Source of the DNA: Liolophura sinensis | Lineage: Eukaryota > Mollusca > Polyplacophora > Chitonida > Chitonidae | DNA: 64,000 nt | NCBI RefSeq assembly: GCF_032854445.1 | Contig: NC_088302.1 | Span: forward strand, 3,653,338-3,717,337 | Direction: 5' to 3' | In this document: positions 1 through 11,826 of the stretch, piece by piece | Numbering within the stretch: position 1 is the stretch's first letter | Layout: the number at the start of each line of letters is the position of its first letter | The notes under the pieces: generated by a model | Told to the model about the DNA's origin: nothing | Databases searched by the model: none | What the model saw: the letters and a program-made list of their open reading frames with translations, nothing else | Made by a program: the position numbers and the translations under genes

Positions 1-360
1 ATGTTATTTTAGCACAAACTTTGGGGCCTTATTAAACGTCTACCTCTTATTGAATGACATTTCGACTTCAAGATTTGAAGTATTATATATATTACCAGGT
101 GTGTTTTGATCAGTTCTGTTCAAATTTGGGTAAACAAGCAAAATCTCGCGTTAATATTGTCAAACTAACATTTCCAGACCGCTGTTGTTCTAGAAATACA
201 AAACCTCAACGTTTCTTCTTCGTGACCTGAGGACATTTTTATCAATATTGTCCAGGGCCCAATTGTTTGAAAGTGTATTAGCTAAGACTGGTATTAAGTC
301 ATATTTTATATTTCAAGTTTTAATCAAACTCAGCAGCCAGTGCAGTTCCCCTAAGTCATA
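1..360. other. Non-coding, nothing recognised
   Basis: AT-rich sequence with no open frame of note and no repeat recognised on either strand. Confidence 0.4.
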
Positions 361-503
361 GTATAACACCAGCACTTTTAGTTCATGTTTAATATACTGG
401 TACACAATTTCTTTTAGGCTGAGTACAAAAGTATAACACCAGCACTTTTAGTTCATGTTTAATATAATGTTACAAATTTTTTCAGGCTAAGTACAAAATT
501 GAA
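361..503. repeat. Two-copy tandem duplication, period 70 bp
   Basis: The string gtataacaccagcactttta starts at 361 and again at 431, and similarity continues through the following sequence to a 'ttaggct/tcaggct' stretch. The two copies differ by a few substitutions and small indels. No coding potential is seen. Confidence 0.8.
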
Positions 504-1415
504 GACTTGGCTTCAGGTTAAATCTGGTATTAAGTCTTAAACCAGATTTGAACAAACGAGCCCAGGCCAATAAACAGGCTGTAAGCTTGATTTGGGGGCC
601 ACATATTTAGGGATAGATCAGTCCTATTGGTTGTGATATATTTATTAACATACTCACTTCTGTTATATAAACGCATGTAAGATAGAATATAAGAACCACA
701 CATCATAATCAGACTAGAAAACAGAAAATGAAAACGAACAAATATCAGGTTTGAAGGCAAGTCGTCTGTTTCATCACAACTTATGTCCGTTTACTTATGA
801 TTTAACGTAGGCATTCACGCTTAAAACTTCAAATATGATGTATAATTCAGACTGTCCAGATGATACATCGTAGTATTCTCGGCGCTGAAGTTGTACAAAG
901 ACGATATCGCATTCCTTATGCGCTGACTTCACAAATTGCAGTTTTGACATTTTCGTTATTTGGACATAAATATACCTAAGTATACCGTAGCGGTTCAATT
1001 ATTGTATTTGTTTTATGTGCTTTCGTTTCTTACGATGCCTTCTCTTAAAGTATACAGGTACCTATGAGAGCGACACCATTCACTCACTTTAATCCTGTTC
1101 AATATTTAACATGCCGAGCGAATCTTGTTAAAAGAATAAACTAATCCGGATTCCCTCCCCCTGAACTCGGAAACGTCGCTACTATTTGGATCCGAATTCA
1201 TAACATTTCCTGAACTTGAGTTGTTATCCTGTCTGACTTGTATATGAAATTTGAGATTCTTATACGAAATCGAAGTTCTCCAACAACAGATTGTCAGTGA
1301 ATCAGATGATGAATATTTATTTTGACGAAGGAGGAACTAACAGTCGACACAAGTACCAAGCAGTTGGGTGTCATATGGGGCAGAGTCCCAGTTAAACACA
1401 ATGGATGGCACAGAA
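504..1415. other. Non-coding, nothing recognised
   Basis: Only short spurious frames are present. No homology, splice-flanked exon or repeat was recognised. Confidence 0.4.
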
Positions 1416-1765
1416 AGTCTCGTGAGACTCTTGTCTTAAATTATGGTACCAAAGTTCAGTTGATATATTCTGGTATGTAGTCTCTGTGGTCCACTTTTGA
1501 TATCTCGGATAATTTCTACTTGCACGGCAATGGAGCTGGATTCTCATCTTTCGTGAGACTGGAGAGTCCCAGAATTTTCGGACTGGGAAAAGTCTCATGA
1601 GAATCTTGTCTCACATTATCGTACCAAAGTTCAGATGATTTATTCTGGTATATAGTCTCTGTGGTCCAATTTTGATCTCAGATAAATTCCAAGTGCACGA
1701 GACTGGAACTGGATTCCCAGGTTTCGTGAGACTGGAGAGTTCCAGAATTTTGGGATTGGGAAAAT
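1416..1765. repeat. Two-copy tandem duplication, period 175 bp
   Basis: Matching landmarks lie 175 bp apart: agtctc(g/a)tgaga at 1416 and 1591, and accaaagttcag at 1448 and 1623. The copies are diverged. Both are rich in short gggact/agtccc-like motifs, and this flavour continues to about 1890 without a clear third copy. Confidence 0.75.
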
Positions 1766-3013
1766 TCCCAGATTTCTGACCCTGTATTCCCGGCTTCCTG
1801 GGACTGATTCCCATCAAGTGTCAACTGTCTATGAGTATTTAAACTGGATCGCAAATGAATATTCCAGACACTGGGACTGTTTCCCAATTCACGGTACAAG
1901 AATTTTCCCACTCTTAATAAAATATCTACTTACTGAGAATGCTTACCAGCAATTTGGTGCCTACTCCTGGCAGATTCCAAGGTGAAAAATCAGCCTATTT
2001 ATAGATTTCCACATGGTGTGGGCGGAGCAATGATCCAAATTGGGAGACTCTGATTGGTCAGAAGGGCAGTTTTTGACAGTTTGTCAACAAACATGACACG
2101 ATGACGTCATCATGAGTCAAAAAGTGTAACTAATTGCCTCATAAGGGTATTAAATGTTAAATTCCTTTTCAAACTGGGGTGGGAAAATCCTGGTCCGCTT
2201 TCTAAAAGCCTGTAAGTGCGGGTTCTATAAACACCCTAATTACCATAAATGTACAAAAATGGCGGCAACACGAACTTCTGCTTTCGAGTTTGAACTGAGG
2301 GCAATAAATGTCATTTTTCTGTGTGAAACAAGAACGCTGAAAAATACTTATAATTATCCCAACTATGTAGGAACGCCGATACAACAACAACATCATTCGT
2401 CCATGAAACAGATAAAGGTATGTTTAAAATTTCCTACGAGAATAAATAAACGCTATACTGGCAAATGTTGACTTCCTAAATTAACTAGAATGGCCTCAGA
2501 CAACGATCTTAACAAAACTTCCGTGAAAATTCATTATACATGAATATATGAAACTTCCCTATGTTAAATTTATTTCTTAAATCCTGCTTTCTTAAATCCC
2601 GCTACAATACTACTGCCTCACCTGGGTGTAGCATTTGCTGGATCATATGTTTTCTGTAACAATCACAAGTTACTACTACGCAGACTAACGTATCGAGGAT
2701 ATTCCATCAACCGTCTTCAATCTAAAATTCTTAAATTGTACATTGAGTTCAGTTCTCATTTAAGTAAAAATACGGACAGTCAGACCTGCCGCTGTAAAGG
2801 AGGATTGCGTATTCCGCAATAGTTTAATGTTACTAATGACCTAATCAGTCGCCTAGTATCATGGTTGATCCCGTTGAGATCAGACAGTCCGCGTTAATTT
2901 TAATAATGAATTTGCCAAATAATGCAAATTAATGCATTGTATTTAATCATGATCAATATAAACAAGATAGAACTGAACGATTATTAACCTGAACAGACTC
3001 TTGTTTAGGTATC
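1766..3013. other. Non-coding, nothing recognised
   Basis: A 105-codon frame at 2154-2471 resembles no family I know and has no supporting splice context. It is treated as chance. Confidence 0.35.
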
Positions 3014-3198
3014 ATTACCACTAGATATTGGCCACACATTCATAATGTGCATTACTGCTAGATATTGGCCACACATTCATAATGTGCATTACTGCTAGAT
3101 ATTGGCCACACATTCATAATGTGCATTACTGCTAGATATTGGCCACACATTCATAATGTGCATTACTGCTAGATATTGGCCACACATTCATAATGTGC
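3014..3198. repeat. 37-bp tandem repeat, exactly five units
   Basis: Five units of 37 bp run 3014-3050, 3051-3087, 3088-3124, 3125-3161 and 3162-3198. Units 2-5 are virtually identical, and unit 1 differs at its start. Each unit contains the small palindrome cacattcataatgtg (6-bp arms, 3-nt loop). The near identity points to recent expansion. Confidence 0.95.
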
Positions 3199-3734
3199 AT
3201 GTGTTAGGTATTAATTCCTCGCAAGTTTCCTTTGCTTGTTGGCGGATTTCTCTTCCAACAAGGGTGTTCAGTTTTGATCACTGTGAACAACATTGGCTTT
3301 GGGAAATTATAGAGATATATGTACAGATAGTGCGTGATCCACGACGAGGTTTCAACATCCAGTTGTCTGTGGTCGAGATGTCGTATCAGCCGATTCCGAA
3401 GTCTTGACGAACTATTGTCATATATTTCTTTATTCAACGAAGATAACGAGAATAAAATGACAAACTTAAAAGTTCAACCATGCTGCCGAAGTGTCTGATC
3501 ACGGCAAGCGTAAACCCGCAAACATAGTTAGTAATAAACATTGCGCAAGGGAAGGTGAATGGAGATATTAAAACTGATTGAAACTTATTCGAAAAAATCT
3601 GAAATTTTTCAATCGATGATGCCTCACGAACAACTACAGTTTTAAATTCGGTATCATTACGCCACTCGGGATCCCAAGATACAGTGTTGACGTAACCGGG
3701 GAGGGAACATACCCTAACTGACGTAAAGAAGGCT
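3199..3734. other. Non-coding, nothing recognised
   Basis: Overlapping short frames on both strands, none with recognisable homology. Confidence 0.35.
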
Positions 3735-3822
3735 GTTCTTCACCAGTTACATGTGATCACTTGCCAGCCATCACACTATCGTCATTGTTCTAGCATTACT
3801 CTATGCTATAGTCTTTCATATC
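3735..3822 (+). repeat. Dispersed repeat family C fragment
   Basis: It shares a ttcacc..gttac..tgtgatca core and a 'tcacactatcgtc' motif followed by 'ctatgctatagtct' with copies near 38.8, 51.7 and 55.7 kb. The family is defined here only by comparison within this window, and its class is unknown. Confidence 0.55.
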
Positions 3823-4802
3823 GATCAATCATTTAATCTGTATTTCAGATAAACGACACAACTCGTTTGAATGAACTCGTTAAATATACCTAACATACTC
3901 AATATCTGCAAAGAGCCTTGCCCTGATTCAAGTGATAATTGACTAATTTTCATTCTTGTGAAATCTGTTTTGACTGCCCCTGTCGGAGGCCTACCAGGCC
4001 AGTTATCTTACATGGGATTCTGGGAACTTAGGTAAAAAAAACATCAGAAGAAAATTAAAGCCTTTCCTATATACTTGACGTGCATTCCTCTAAGCACATA
4101 TATGCTATCTAATCCAAAGTATTAAGTTCTGCTTAATTTATACTGATACAGTTAAGTGATTTTTAACCCGCAGACAGCAGATATACGGGTTTATTTATTT
4201 AGTGATTGTCCGTTTTATGCAGACGTAATTTTCTGTCACGTCACTTGCACATTTCGACAAAAATGTAGCTGTTCACATTTTGATTGCTGCTTGCGACATA
4301 AACCAAAGTGCCAAGTTTAAATCCCTGCATCTTTGGTGTTTAGTTTATTCAGATTGGAGAGTGTTAACACTCACACAGTATATATACATACTTGCCATTT
4401 CAGTAATTGTCAGCTTTAAAGAAGACGTAGGTTTCTGTCAAGTAACTGGCGAATGTGGGGAAAAAATGCAACTCTTCAGATTTGATCGCAATTTTCGACA
4501 GAAATATACATTGTAGGAAAAATGAATACCGTTTCCGTGATCAGGAGGTCAAGCCGCGTAATGTAACATACTTTTATATATTAAAATTCAAGCATTTTTC
4601 GACTGTGACAAATCAGTCATCCACAGTTTCAAAATATAAATGCGCTTTTTGCACACTGCACAAACGTTGAGAGCCGGTTTAGCTTAGAATAAACCTGGCA
4701 TGAATACCTGGAGCCCAAAACCTGAGCGGTATAGCTACCAGAAACCATGGCATTTATTTAAATTTCTCGGCAAGGGAAGGGAGGGGGGTGTTACTGTGCG
4801 AG

Positions 4803-5009
4803 TCCAGCACAATAACTTGGGAGCCTCTCACCAATGCGATCGCTCATGTTTTGCTTCCTCTCCGGTCGTACGTGGGAAGCACTTTCAGCAACATGCGGAT
4901 GATCGTGGGTTTCCCCCCGGTTTCCTCACATCATAATGCTGGCCGCCGTCGTATAATTGAAATATTCTTGAGTACGGCGTAAAACTCCAATGAAATAAAT
5001 TGATAAATA
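4803..5009 (+). mobile_element. SINE family A copy, head lost or degenerate
   Basis: It matches the family A body in order: gggagcctctcaccaatgcg, then a cttcctctccggtcgtacg segment, then ataatgctggccgccgtcgt, then ttgagtacggcgtaaaa and an A/T-rich tail. The tRNA-like promoter boxes seen in complete copies are not evident at the 5' end. Confidence 0.85.
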
Positions 5010-6256
5010 TTTAAACATTGATTATAAAAGCTGATTCTTAAAGTTATTTTCTCGAAAGATTTTAGGTATGTAATAGTCTTTTATTTCCAAAAAAAGTCTA
5101 CTATCTTATTCTAATAGTTTAATATAAGCGAATGTAAACATAACAAATAGCCGTCTTTCTACAGAATACATGCATCGCCTGACTGCTTTATATTTTTTCT
5201 AATCGTGTTGTGAGAGCTGTCCAGGATATCATTGGTTAATTCTTGCTGGTTTGAATTCATTTCAAGATATTTTGAAAAAAAGTTTGGGGTTTTTCTTAGA
5301 GCAGGGATTTCTAGCTTTTCTGTCGATTGATGCATGTCATTTTGGAGTTTAAAAATCTAGCCTTTTACACACACTAACAGGTATGGTCACAATTTCGAGT
5401 CGGAATTGTCAAACAGGCACCGTCAGATACCTGTTCTGTGTGACAGGATGAAGGTCAAAATTTCTCCTTGACGACTTATCAGTATTTTTAGGCAATGATC
5501 ACGGCACGCGTAAACCCCGCATTAAAACAATGCAAAGAGAAACTCTTGGAGAGCTTGCCTTGCATGTGTCCTGCTAGGTCAAAGAAGTGAAATATTTCTG
5601 CAAACAACTGTATAATTGAATAAGTCTTCTTGGCACATGCATTGTATGCGAGCTTACAGAATGCTATATAAATTTAGGATCCTTCGCGAAGGAAAAAAAA
5701 CATAGCTTCAGGATGGCGACAATTGCGAAATGTCTTAGCCCACTTTAAGGGATGAACGAGTCCTGAGGGCGAGGAGAGCTTAAATAGTGCCTGTTTGGTG
5801 TACATCGATGAAATACAACTTACTTAAAACTAAGTTTTGCATTACAAAGACACATGTCTGATATAACGTTTAAGCAGAAATTCTAGTAAATTCCATAGAA
5901 ACGAAGTTAATCTTCCCGTCAGTTGATATTTCAGTAAAAAGCTCCTCTAAAGAACACCTGTAAATAAATCACTGGGTCATGATGTTCACGATAATTATCA
6001 CATATCACGACACATGGCTGCTGTGTCACTGGCTCTGATGATGGGCCTTTTATTCAGACTATCACTGTAGATGGAAAACCCCAAACATACATTAATCACA
6101 GTAAGCGTTTCCGCTAAAAACATTCTGACGATGGCCTTTTTTAAAGTCTGTGACGATACATTGAAAACCCGCATTAGACGGATCCTGTGAAGCTGCTGGA
6201 TTATGTTTGCTTATAACAGACATTCTCGCATTTTAATTACATTATTAACGCATTTG
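5010..6256. other. Non-coding, nothing recognised
   Basis: No supported exon or repeat was seen on either strand. Confidence 0.35.
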
Positions 6257-6343
6257 TCCCGTTTTCTCACACCTAAATACTGGCCGGATTCGTATATGTG
6301 AAATATTCTTGAGGACGGCGTAAAACACCAATCAAACAAATAT
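6257..6343 (+). mobile_element. SINE family A, 3' fragment
   Basis: Only the conserved 3' domain and tail remain (gtgaaatattcttgaggacg, then gcgtaaaacaccaatcaaa). A 5'-truncated copy is expected of target-primed reverse transcription. Confidence 0.8.
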
Positions 6344-7310
6344 ATTATTTACGCATTTTGCCGTTATGTAACATATGATAACCCAAAAAGTGGAAAAAAA
6401 TAGAGCTTCAAAAAACTTTGAATTACAAAACGTGCTTTGCTTGTCCAAATGACACGTGACAATAAAATAAGGTCAGTTTGTAGGATATCAGGCAGTTGGA
6501 GTCGGTTGACAATTACAGTGACCTACCCGGCAGGAAGCCATCGATGCTAGGTCCATGTTAATCTCAATATCGTCTGTAAGAGTTGCATATGATCTGATGA
6601 ACGTGCATTTTCAGACACAGTTCTATGGAAATGTGATGGATAATATAGATAATAAAAGTTTGAACAACATGCTGGTGGGAGGTTTATTTACTGTCCATGT
6701 CGCAGTGTTTATGTATTGGATTTCTAAGCTGTATGAATATAGTTTGGTCCAAGAGTATAACAATATTGTAGGTCATGAGTCCTGATACGCGGAATAACTC
6801 AGGAACCACTATGTGTAATCAGGAGTATGATTATTGATAATTGACGCCAGAAATGACATGATCAATTGTAGAGGTACAGTTTAAAGACATCAAAGCGATT
6901 CTTATTTTCAGTATCTCTGGTAACTCTTGAAGCTAGCTTTTGAAGATAAACTTAATATTGCTGCACAGATTTTGTGAAAATCGAACGGTTTAACTTGAAA
7001 GCAAAGTTGATTATTGACACTGGGGCGCTTCTTTATTCTAAGTGTACCCGCATGAGCCGCTTGCGCACAGCGCTCTTAGCTTTGCAGACGTCATCCTTTT
7101 TATCTTAATGGTTTTATAGTAGTTACATGCACTTAACTATACGAGCGCATGTGCAAGCATACCTAGATACCTACGTGGAGAAATGAGGATTACATCCTCA
7201 CACTAGGGTGATTAGGGTGCTTCATTTGAAAATCTCCTTGCCAGATTCCAAAACTGATAGATCCGTCGAATATCAGAATAGTGAATCTAAGAGTGAATAT
7301 AAAAGACCTC
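6344..7310. other. Non-coding, nothing recognised
   Basis: A 76-codon frame at 6555-6785 has no recognised similarity. No repeat was seen. Confidence 0.35.
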
Positions 7311-7390
7311 ATCATAGACAGTAAAACCAGAGCAGCGACGAAAGTGTAATAATGATCAAAAGTAACCCACGAAATCCTGCCTTATGTCAG
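7311..7390 (-). repeat. Dispersed repeat family C fragment (inverted)
   Basis: The complement reads ggttac..tgatca..cactttcgtcgctgctctgg, matching the family C core seen near 38.8 and 55.7 kb in the other orientation. Confidence 0.55.
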
Positions 7391-7450
7391 TTTAAAATCC
7401 GGTCGAGTTTTATTCTACCCGTACTATTGAAACCATTCAATGCCGCTGGG

Positions 7451-7562
7451 AGTGTATCACTGATATTGGGTGTATATCACTGATAGCGGGTGTATATCAC
7501 TGATATTGGGTGTATATTACTGATATTGCGTGTACATCACTGGTACTGGGTGTATATCACTG
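7451..7562. repeat. 20-bp minisatellite, about six units
   Basis: The unit tgtatatcactgatattggg is repeated in register every 20 bp with scattered substitutions (for example agcggg and ggtactggg). Confidence 0.9.
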
Positions 7563-7566
7563 TATA

Positions 7567-7913
7567 TATTTTACTTTTTCACTCAAACTTAAGAATACTG
7601 CATTATAGTCATGTATATCGGCAGCTGATGCCTCCTTCTGCCAACTAGTATTAAAGTCTGAATCCGATGATTAATTTTGTCAACCGTCTACTAAAAACGT
7701 TCCCATTTAATGGTCACAGCAAAAATCAATGTAGAACGATACAAATAAATATCAAAGTGTAAAATGTAGCCTATCTTTGATGCTGGCTGCATGGAGTAAA
7801 ATCACTAACGTATTTCCATGGTCAATTTTTATGTTCACATTGACTAAACATATGCTACTTCTTTTTTTATTTACTCGTGGTATATTTGTTCCAAATTCCT
7901 TTGGGTTTTAGGT
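7567..7913. other. Non-coding, nothing recognised
   Basis: AT-rich; no exon or repeat recognised. Confidence 0.35.
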
Positions 7914-8072
7914 TGTCCTGGACTCCCTACCATCTATGTGACTCTGTTTGTGCCTCCCTTCCTTGCCTGTGACTCGTTCCGTTGTCCATGTGACTCCCTC
8001 TCCTGTCCGTATGACGCTCTCTCCTGCCTGTGTGGTCCCATTCGTCACTCTCTCCCGTCTATGTAGACACAG
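7914..8072. repeat. Isolated diverged unit of the ~168-bp pyrimidine-rich repeat
   Basis: It contains, in order, the landmarks of the array that starts 450 bp downstream: tgtgcctccctt, gcctgtgactcgttccg, ttgtccatgtga, gtatgacgctctctcc and cactctctcccgtctatgt. It is more diverged than the array units. Confidence 0.75.
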
Positions 8073-8524
8073 ACCCCCATTACAACTTCCGTTTTTCGGT
8101 AGGGACGAATGTAATTCTGTGTATTTTAGGGTGTAAAGTCTTTTTTTGCTGCCAGCATGCCGTTTTTGGTGCACAGGTGCATGCTTGGTATCAAACAAAA
8201 TGATGGAAATTGTCTAAGCTTTGAGCAGGTATGAGTTTTAATGATGTAAGTTTGAAATTCTGGGCGAGAGGACACACGGAGACAGGTGGTGATAAGGGTT
8301 GCAAGTGACGTCCCCTTGGCGTTGCTAGGCACCACTCCCAGCTGCCAGCATAGAAAGGTTCAGATTTTGACGGTCAACCTATGTCAAGATTTTTATGGCT
8401 TCTTTCTCACAGGCTGGGCCAGGTATACACCAAAGCTTATTGGCCACGGAATGTTTGGGACTGAGCTGCAGTGTTAAACGTTAACATTGTCGCTTATAGA
8501 AAACTAATGGGGGTCTGTGGCCAT
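8073..8524. other. Non-coding spacer between repeat unit and array
   Basis: Ordinary mixed-composition sequence with no supported exon. It separates the isolated 168-bp-type unit from the main array. Confidence 0.35.
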
Positions 8525-9245
8525 GTGACTCCGTGTATGTGTGCCTCCCTCCTCTGCCTGTGACTCGCTCCGATGTCCATGTGACCCTCTCTCCTGTCTG
8601 TATGACGCTCTCTCCAGCCTGTCTGACCCCCTCCGTTGTCTGTGTGACCCCATCCCTCTTCCTTACCTGTTTGTGTCACTCTCTCCCGTCTATGTGACTA
8701 CGTGTATGTGTGCCTCCCTCCTCTGTCTGTGACTCGCTCCGTTGTCCATGTGACCCTCTCTCCTGTCTGTATGACGCTCTCCAGCCTGTCTGACCCCCTC
8801 CGTTGTCTGTGTGACCCCATCCCCCTTCCTTCCCTGTTTGTGTCACTCTCTCCCGTCTATGTGACTCCGTGTATGTGTGCCTCCCTCCTCTGTCTGTGAC
8901 TCGCTCCGATGTCCATGTGACCCTCTTTCCTGTCTGTATGACGCTCTCTCCAGCCTGTCTGACCCCCTCCGTTGTCTGTGTGACCCCATCCCCCTTCCTT
9001 CCCTGTTTGTGTCACTCTCTCCCGTCTATGTGACTACGTGTATGTGTGCCTCCCTCCACTGTCTGTGACTCGCTCCGTTGTCCTCAACTCCCTCTGTTTG
9101 TGTCTCCCTCCGTTGTTTGTGTCACATCTCTCCCGTCTTTGTGACCCTGCGTATGTGTGCCTCCCTCCTGCGCTCTCTCCTGTCTGTGTGACCACCTTCC
9201 CTGTCTTTGTCACATCCCCCTTCCCCATCTGTGTGACTCTCCTGT
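8525..9245. repeat. Tandem array, period about 168 bp, pyrimidine-rich + strand
   Basis: The landmark gtgtatgtgtgcctccctcc begins at 8533, 8702, 8869 and 9038 (spacing 169, 167 and 169). A contracted fifth unit carries it near 9149. Within the unit, shorter motifs of the type tgtctgtgtgacccc and ctctctcc recur, suggesting it grew from a shorter ancestor. Open frames in both directions here are by-products of the composition. Confidence 0.92.
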
Positions 9246-9296
9246 TTGTGTGAATATCTTTCCCCTGAAGGTCGATGCTCCAGGTTTCTCATGACT

Positions 9297-10049
9297 GCTA
9301 CATCTAATTACTGCGTATCTTACATGTCCACGTGTGTGCTTTTGCTACATCTAATTACTGCGTATCTTACATCTCCACGTGTGCGCTTTTGCTACATCTA
9401 ATTACTGCGTATCTTACATGTCCACGTGTGTGCTTTTGCTACATCCAATTACTGCGTATCTTACATCTCCATGTGTGCGCTTTTACTACATGTAATTACT
9501 GCGTATCTTACATCTCCATGTGTGCGCTTTTACTACATCTAATTACTGCGTATCTTACATGTCCACGTGTGCGCTTTTGCTACATGTAATTACTGCGTAT
9601 CTTACATGTCCACGTGTGTGCTTTTGCTACATCAAATTACTGCGTATCTTACATCTCCATGTGTGCGCTTTTACTACATCTAATTACTGCGTATCTTACA
9701 TGTCCACGTGTGCGCTTTTGCTACATCTAATTACTGCGTATCTTACATCTCCTCGTGTGCGCTTTTGCTACATCTAATTACTGCGTATCTTACATCTCCA
9801 CGTGTGCGCTTTTGCTACATCTAATTACTGCGTATCTTACATCTCCACGTGTGTGCTTTTGCTACATCTAATTACTGCGTATCTTACATCTCCACGTGTG
9901 CGCTTTTGCTACATCTGATTACTGCGTATCTTACATCTCCACGTGTGTGCTTTTGCTACATGTAATTACTGCGTATCTTACATCTCCACGTGTGTGCTTT
10001 TGCTACATGTAATTACTGCGTATCTTACATGTCCACGTGTGCGCTTTTG
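9297..10049. repeat. 47-bp tandem array, 16 units
   Basis: The span of 753 bp is 16 units of 47 bp with no detected unit-length change. Each unit contains taattactgcgtatcttaca. Variation is limited to a few positions, such as acatct/acatgt, ccacgtg/ccatgtg and gtgtgc/gtgcgc. Many units contain the palindrome cacgtg. Confidence 0.95.
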
Positions 10050-11794
10050 AGAGAATATTCTAGGTTGGAATACAAATTTACAGCGTGCCTTTGAAGGTAT
10101 TGTAATTGTGGTGCGTTTCAGGCAGCCCTTAAATTGACGACATCCTGTGAAATGTCCAGGAAGATCTTAGCTTCAATCAAACAAAATAAGTAAAGGACTC
10201 CCTGGTATGAATTAGTGGCCTGTGTAGAGATAATTTGCTCGACGTTTCGCACTGTCATTTACTATCAGCTGAAATAAACTGCGCTACTATGGATATGTCT
10301 TCGGAATATATGGGAGACACTATTCTTCCATTGGTTCTGCCACTACAACAATTTATAATTGCTTATAATTTCGGGACTAAGATGACTCTGGCCTTGTTTT
10401 CTGTTATTATAGGCCCTGCATCAAGAGGTACGAAGTCTTCCTTCCAATCACTATGACAGAGAAACAATGACAGAAAGTAAAAATATTTCAGATTTTGGAA
10501 CACATGAACTTGCCTGTTGCACACTTATTTAACATGCCTCTTACAGATTTCTTTATAAATTCTCAACCGAGTGTCTTTGCTAGGAGAGTCAATTCAGAAA
10601 ATTTTTGCAAATTATTCATTATGTAAATTGCTACGGTTCCCACACAAAGCATTTTTACTGTTTTATGAACAAAACGACTTCTTCGTCATTACGTTTACTA
10701 CTCTCAATTACACTCACTCATTAGTTTATTATATGAGTTTCAGCGGGTCAAAATGCATATGTTCATTTGGTCTTTATGATCATATACTATAATTTACTTC
10801 ATGAGCAGCAGGTTCGATGCTTTGCCGTCCTCACGAGATGTGTGGCTAAATTTGTTTAAGTCTCTTCTAATGTAATCGAAAATAGAGGAATTAAACCAGT
10901 CCCGATTATGACGTTTTACCCGGTTTATGTCACAAAGTACATTCTAAGCCACGAGTTCTATCCAGCGCGGTATATGGCCACCGATGAATGTATGAAGGGG
11001 AAAAGGATGACCTTGTCATTTGGTCCGTATATCTGGCTTGGCCGTTTATGTGGGTTATGCGGAAGAACACATTCCACAGAATTATGGAAAACGATACAGT
11101 AAAATCATTTAACTGGGGTTGGGATGTGGGATGGTTTCGTGGGTTGACTGTAAAATCTTGCGCCGCTCTGCTGCGTTTTTTTTTTTTTTTTTTGAATTTG
11201 TACATTACTTTTGTAGCAAGACCACAAGGCCGTTTCGGATTAACGGCTTTATAATTTTATACTTCTTTTTTCGTTAATGAACAGACTTGTGATCTGGCCA
11301 TTTTATCTAAAGAGTTCTGTCGATTGAAACTTTAGTGTGATCGACAGCGGAGATTTCTATACTTGTTGATCGGTCACAATGAAGAATGCAAAAGACTTCA
11401 GGTCGATCGCGGTGTGGGTTGTACAGCCACTGTGAACGTCAGGCCATTCATTATGCCTTTCCACGAGGAGTCTTGTCACACCGCAGAGTGGATCACTATA
11501 TATGTTATCATGTGACATTTAACTTAAATGGAGTGGGGGAGATGTATCAATAAATGTCGAAATATGGGCTGATGAAATTAGAGAGGTTTGTAGACTAGTG
11601 AATTCATAAGCCGATTTAGGAAAGAATACTCGCAGTTTATCAAAGGCTTTACTTTATTTGATTCTCTGCCGGCTTATAGATTTTCCATATGTTAAGACGA
11701 AACGCCCACAAATGTTTGCGTAGTTACACGTCTAACACATTGTAAATATTGAACTACTGTTGTTTAAACTTGCTCTGATTGAGCGTGGATTAGA
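10050..11794. other. Non-coding, nothing recognised
   Basis: Overlapping short frames near 10.9-11.25 kb have no recognised homology. A poly-T run lies at about 11177-11194. Confidence 0.35.
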
Positions 11795-11826
11795 CAGACT
11801 CTGTTTGTTTCGACGCATAGAGTCTG
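11795..11826. repeat. Short inverted repeat containing a family D end motif
   Basis: The 8-bp arms cagactct (11795-11802) and agagtctg (11819-11826) flank tgtttcgacgcat. That motif is also the end of the family D elements at 17.8 and 59.4 kb. It could be a solo transposon end or a tiny hairpin element. Confidence 0.45.

Noticed and set aside
2154-2471. 105-codon + frame
   Set aside because: No similarity recognised, and an overlapping - frame of comparable length suggests chance.
8541-9253. Several 60-70 codon frames repeating a Ser/Leu/Cys-rich motif
   Set aside because: Translation of the ~168-bp pyrimidine-rich array.
9297-10049. CRISPR array
   Set aside because: The 47-bp, 38-bp, 27-bp and 102-bp arrays have no unique spacers between repeats, and the genome is animal.
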